Assembly (NCBI RefSeq): GCF_033546935.1
Contig: NZ_CP137854.1
Location: forward strand, 4,216,001-4,280,000
DNA length: 64,000 nucleotides
Reading direction: 5' to 3'
Source of the DNA: Xylophilus sp. GOD-11R
GTDB lineage: Bacteria; Pseudomonadota; Gammaproteobacteria; Burkholderiales; Burkholderiaceae_C
Part shown: positions 61,681 through 64,000 of the stretch, in pieces
How positions within the stretch are numbered: the first letter of the stretch is position 1
Layout of the letters: each line of letters begins with the position of its first letter
Notes under the pieces: generated by a model
Database searches by the model: none
The model's input: the letters and a program-made list of their open reading frames with translations, nothing else
What the model was told of the DNA's origin: nothing
Made by a program: the position numbers and the translations under genes

Positions 61681-61903
61681 GTTTGATTCTTTCGAATTTC
61701 GAGTGAGTTCTGGCGTCGGCCCTTTTCCGCGGTCGGCGTTTCTCTGAAGGAAACCTCTTAGGCGGGAGCTACCGAAAGCGCACTGCGTACACAACCGGCA
61801 TCTTCGCCGCGGGACCTGCCAAGGCGCTGCGAAGCCCTCCATTATAGGAAGTTTCCGGGACACGCCGCAATATCGCGGGTGGGTCGTTAACATCGGCGCC
61901 ATC

Positions 61904-62815
61904 ATGTTCAGTTACCGACACGCCTTTCACGCCGGCAATCACGCGGATGTGCTCAAGCACGCGACGCTGATCGGCATCCTGCAATACCTGGTGCAGAAGG
62001 AGGCGGCACTGACGGTGATCGACACGCACGCCGGCGCCGGCCTGTATCGCCTGGACGGCGACTACGCCACCAAGAGCGGAGAGTCGCTCGAAGGCATCGG
62101 CCGCCTGCGGGCCTTCTTCGCGGCCGAAGGCGCCCCGGCGCCGGCAGCGCTGCTGCAGTCCTATCTCGACCTGGTGGCCGAGTTCAACCGTGCCGGCGGC
62201 GCCAATGTGTACCCCGGCTCGCCTTTCGTCTCGGAACGTCTGCTGCGCGGTCACGACCGGCTCAAGCTGTTCGAGCTCCACCCCACCGACGCCCGGGCGC
62301 TCTCCGGCAATACCGACCAGCTCGATGCCGGCCGGCGCATCGCCGTTCTGCGCGAGGACGGCTTCGAAGGCGTGAAGAAGTTCCTGCCACCGCCGGCGCG
62401 ACGCGCGCTGGTGCTGTGCGATCCGAGCTACGAAATGAAGTCGGACTACGCCAGTGCGGCCCAGTTGGTGGGCGACAGCCTGAAGCGATTCGCCACCGGC
62501 ACCTACGCGGTCTGGTACCCGATCATCGGCCGCGCCGAGGCGCACGATCTTCCGCGCCGGCTGCGCACGCTGGCCAACCAGGCGCGCAAGCCCTGGCTGC
62601 ACGCGACCCTGACCGTCAAGGGCGGCACCTCGGTGGCCCCGGCCAACCTGCCGGGCGTGGACCACAAGCGCCCGGGGCTTCCTGCCAGTGGCATGTTCAT
62701 CGTCAACCCGCCCTTCACCCTGCGCGAACAGCTCGCCGAAGCCTTGCCGCAAATGAAAACGGCCCTGGAGCAGGACTCCAGGGCCGCGTTCACGCTCGAA
62801 GCCGGCGGCGCCTGA
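61904..62815 (+). CDS. rlmJ: 23S rRNA (adenine(2030)-N6)-methyltransferase
   Basis: A 303-residue methyltransferase. It starts [20 protein letters not shown], the RlmJ signature. The SAM-binding region has [16 protein letters not shown], and the catalytic N6-adenine motif is DPSYEM (DPPY type, here with Ser for Pro) in [14 protein letters not shown]. It modifies A2030 of 23S rRNA. The length is slightly above the E. coli protein (280). Near its 3' end the coding strand also forms the porin gene's terminator hairpin. It is divergent from rplM. Confidence 0.93.
   Translation: MFSYRHAFHAGNHADVLKHATLIGILQYLVQKEAALTVIDTHAGAGLYRLDGDYATKSGESLEGIGRLRAFFAAEGAPAPAALLQSYLDLVAEFNRAGGANVYPGSPFVSERLLRGHDRLKLFELHPTDARALSGNTDQLDAGRRIAVLREDGFEGVKKFLPPPARRALVLCDPSYEMKSDYASAAQLVGDSLKRFATGTYAVWYPIIGRAEAHDLPRRLRTLANQARKPWLHATLTVKGGTSVAPANLPGVDHKRPGLPASGMFIVNPPFTLREQLAEALPQMKTALEQDSRAAFTLEAGGA
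62751..62785 (-). terminator. Porin terminator embedded in the end of rlmJ
   Basis: On the minus strand GGCCCTGGAG (62785-62776) pairs with CTCCAGGGCC (62770-62761) around a 5-nt loop and is followed by GTTTTCATTT (62760-62751). This lies 71 bp past the porin stop but inside the last 65 nt of rlmJ coding sequence. Confidence 0.65.
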
Positions 62816-62855
62816 CGTTTTTCAACGCCAGCCGCCTCGCGGCTTCAGGTCGCGA

Positions 62856-63950
62856 TCAGAAGCGGTGGCGGATGCCGACGGCGACGGTGTTGCCCTTCGA
62901 CAGCTCGCTGGTCAGCCGGTCATACATCAGGTTGGCGTACACGTCGGTGCGCTTGGACAGGAAGTAGTCGTAGCCGATGGTGGCGGTCAGTCGCTTGTTG
63001 ACGAAGGTCGGCGCGTTGTCGATGCTGGTGCGCGCCACGCTGGCGAGCAGCTTGCCGGCGCCGATCGGAGCCGAAGCGCCGACCTGGGTGGTGCTGTACT
63101 TCACGTCGGTGATGTCGGTCTTGGTCTGGCCGTAGGTCAGGAAGCCCTTCACGATGCCGGCGTCGTAGGAGCCGCCGAGCATCCAGTCCTTGCGGGTGGT
63201 GGGCACGTTGGCGCCGCCGATGGCCGCGGTGATGAGCGTCATCGGGGCGTTGGCACCGGTGTTGCCGTTGTAGTTGTTGACCTGGTCATGTTCGTAGTAG
63301 CCGGTCAGGGCGAACGGGCCGTTGAAGTAGATGGCGTTGATGCCCAGGTTCTTCTTGTTGTCGTTGTTCGTGGAGCTGTTCTGCTCGCCGAACTGGTAGT
63401 GCACGTTGACCGTCAGGCCGCCGAAGGTCGGGGTCGTGTAGATGATTTCGTTGGACCAGCCGGTGTCCGACGGCGTGGACGATGCGTAGCCGGCGCCCGG
63501 GTTGAACAGGCCCACGTTCTTCTGCAGCACCAGCGGGGCGAACTGGAAGGAGTCACCGAACGGGTTGAACAGGATGGTCGGCAGGAAGTTCGGCGCGAGG
63601 CCGCGGCCCAGGGTGACCGCGCCGAAGCCGCCGGACAGGCCCACGTTGGCGTCACGGGTGAAGAAGTTGTCGCCACCGAAGCGGCCGGGGGTGCCGGTGT
63701 CCAGACGCTGGAACGAGGTCAGCTTGAAGTTGGCCTTCAGACCGCCGCCGAGGTCTTCGGTGCCGGTCATGCCGAACCACGAGGTGGTCATGCCGCCGCT
63801 ACCCAGCTGGTTGACGCGACCGTCGGTGCCGGGCTGCTTCTGCGAAGCGGCGTACATGTCCACCAGGCCGGTGAGGGTGACGCTGCTTTGTGCATACGCG
63901 CCGGATGCGCAGACCAGGGCGGCGCATGCAGCAATAAGCGACTTCTTCAT
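62856..63950 (-). CDS. Gram-negative porin (Omp32-type general porin)
   Basis: A 364-residue outer-membrane trimeric porin. The signal peptide MKKSLIAACAALVCASGAYA is followed by SSVTLTGLVDMYAASQKQPG, typical of the porin_4 family of beta-proteobacteria. The constriction-loop region and GFGAVTLGRGLAPNFLPTIL come next, and the barrel ends in the Phe-terminated strand NTVAVGIRHRF required for Bam-dependent assembly. Loops are rich in Asn and Thr (NNYNGNTGANAP). It is preceded by a purine-rich site (AGAGAG) and ends at a terminator that overlaps rlmJ. Confidence 0.95.
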   Translation of the reverse strand: MKKSLIAACAALVCASGAYAQSSVTLTGLVDMYAASQKQPGTDGRVNQLGSGGMTTSWFGMTGTEDLGGGLKANFKLTSFQRLDTGTPGRFGGDNFFTRDANVGLSGGFGAVTLGRGLAPNFLPTILFNPFGDSFQFAPLVLQKNVGLFNPGAGYASSTPSDTGWSNEIIYTTPTFGGLTVNVHYQFGEQNSSTNNDNKKNLGINAIYFNGPFALTGYYEHDQVNNYNGNTGANAPMTLITAAIGGANVPTTRKDWMLGGSYDAGIVKGFLTYGQTKTDITDVKYSTTQVGASAPIGAGKLLASVARTSIDNAPTFVNKRLTATIGYDYFLSKRTDVYANLMYDRLTSELSKGNTVAVGIRHRF

Positions 63951-64000
63951 GGATTTGACTCTCTAGGAGGGGTTGAGCAAAGGACGTGTGAAATTTCGTA

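Overview
The window is GC-rich DNA from a beta-proteobacterium of the order Burkholderiales, most likely family Comamonadaceae. The evidence is the pair of Bug/TctC solute-binding proteins, the Gram-negative trimeric porin, DUF4148, DUF2917, DUF6279 and XapX proteins, and the housekeeping order tyrS / M23 peptidase-anmK / erpA / rpsI-rplM. The genus cannot be fixed by eye. I see no rRNA, tRNA, CRISPR array, insertion sequence or prophage.

Layout. 1-4.3 kb: a tightly overlapping minus-strand operon (XapX, YtcJ-type amidohydrolase, DoxX, MFS exporter cut by the window edge) next to a LysR regulator, which is divergent from an old yellow enzyme (4.4-5.5 kb). 5.7-13.4 kb: a 2,484-residue two-partner-secretion exoprotein of the CdiA/filamentous haemagglutinin type. 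Its C-terminal toxin tip and the 1-nt-overlapping immunity gene are AT-rich; no CdiB/TpsB transporter gene is present. 13.5-23.4 kb: TauE-type permease, acyl-CoA ligase, DUF2817 zinc peptidase, a nitrate/taurine-type ABC importer, thioesterase, medium-chain reductase, VOC protein and cystathionine beta-lyase-like enzyme, headed by a divergent Lrp/AsnC regulator. 24.0-26.2 kb: sulfide:quinone oxidoreductase plus persulfide dioxygenase, a sulfide-detoxification pair. 26.5-29.6 kb: small hypothetical, DUF4148, outer-membrane-channel and SnoaL-like proteins.

29.7-42.0 kb is the most interesting part. It holds two Bug-type binding proteins, an AraC-type regulator, PhzF and RidA-like enzymes, a class II aldolase, an amidase and a complete dipeptide/opine-type ABC importer. 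I find the same 36-bp element three times here, upstream of bug2-phzF-ridA, the aldolase, and the amidase-importer operon. Each copy has two GTCG-headed direct repeats exactly 22 nt apart, followed by a putative -10 at the same offset. This is the architecture expected of an AraC-family activator, and the only such gene in the window sits inside the cluster. The scattered operons therefore look like one regulon, probably for uptake and hydrolysis of an amide- or peptide-like compound.

42.2-45.4 kb: an orphan GspG-like pseudopilin gene 1 nt upstream of a membrane GGDEF-EAL protein. 45.4-51.1 kb: glmS, an AsnC regulator, an orphan histidine kinase, glmU and a DUF6279 lipoprotein. 51.2-54.8 kb: PNPOx-like stress protein, a Crp/Fnr regulator with four candidate Fe-S cysteines, a degenerate BLUF-like protein, DUF2917 and LysR. 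54.8-64.0 kb: core genes (tyrS, M23 peptidase, anmK, an MFS pump, erpA, rpsI, rplM, rlmJ) and a porin whose terminator appears to lie inside the end of rlmJ.
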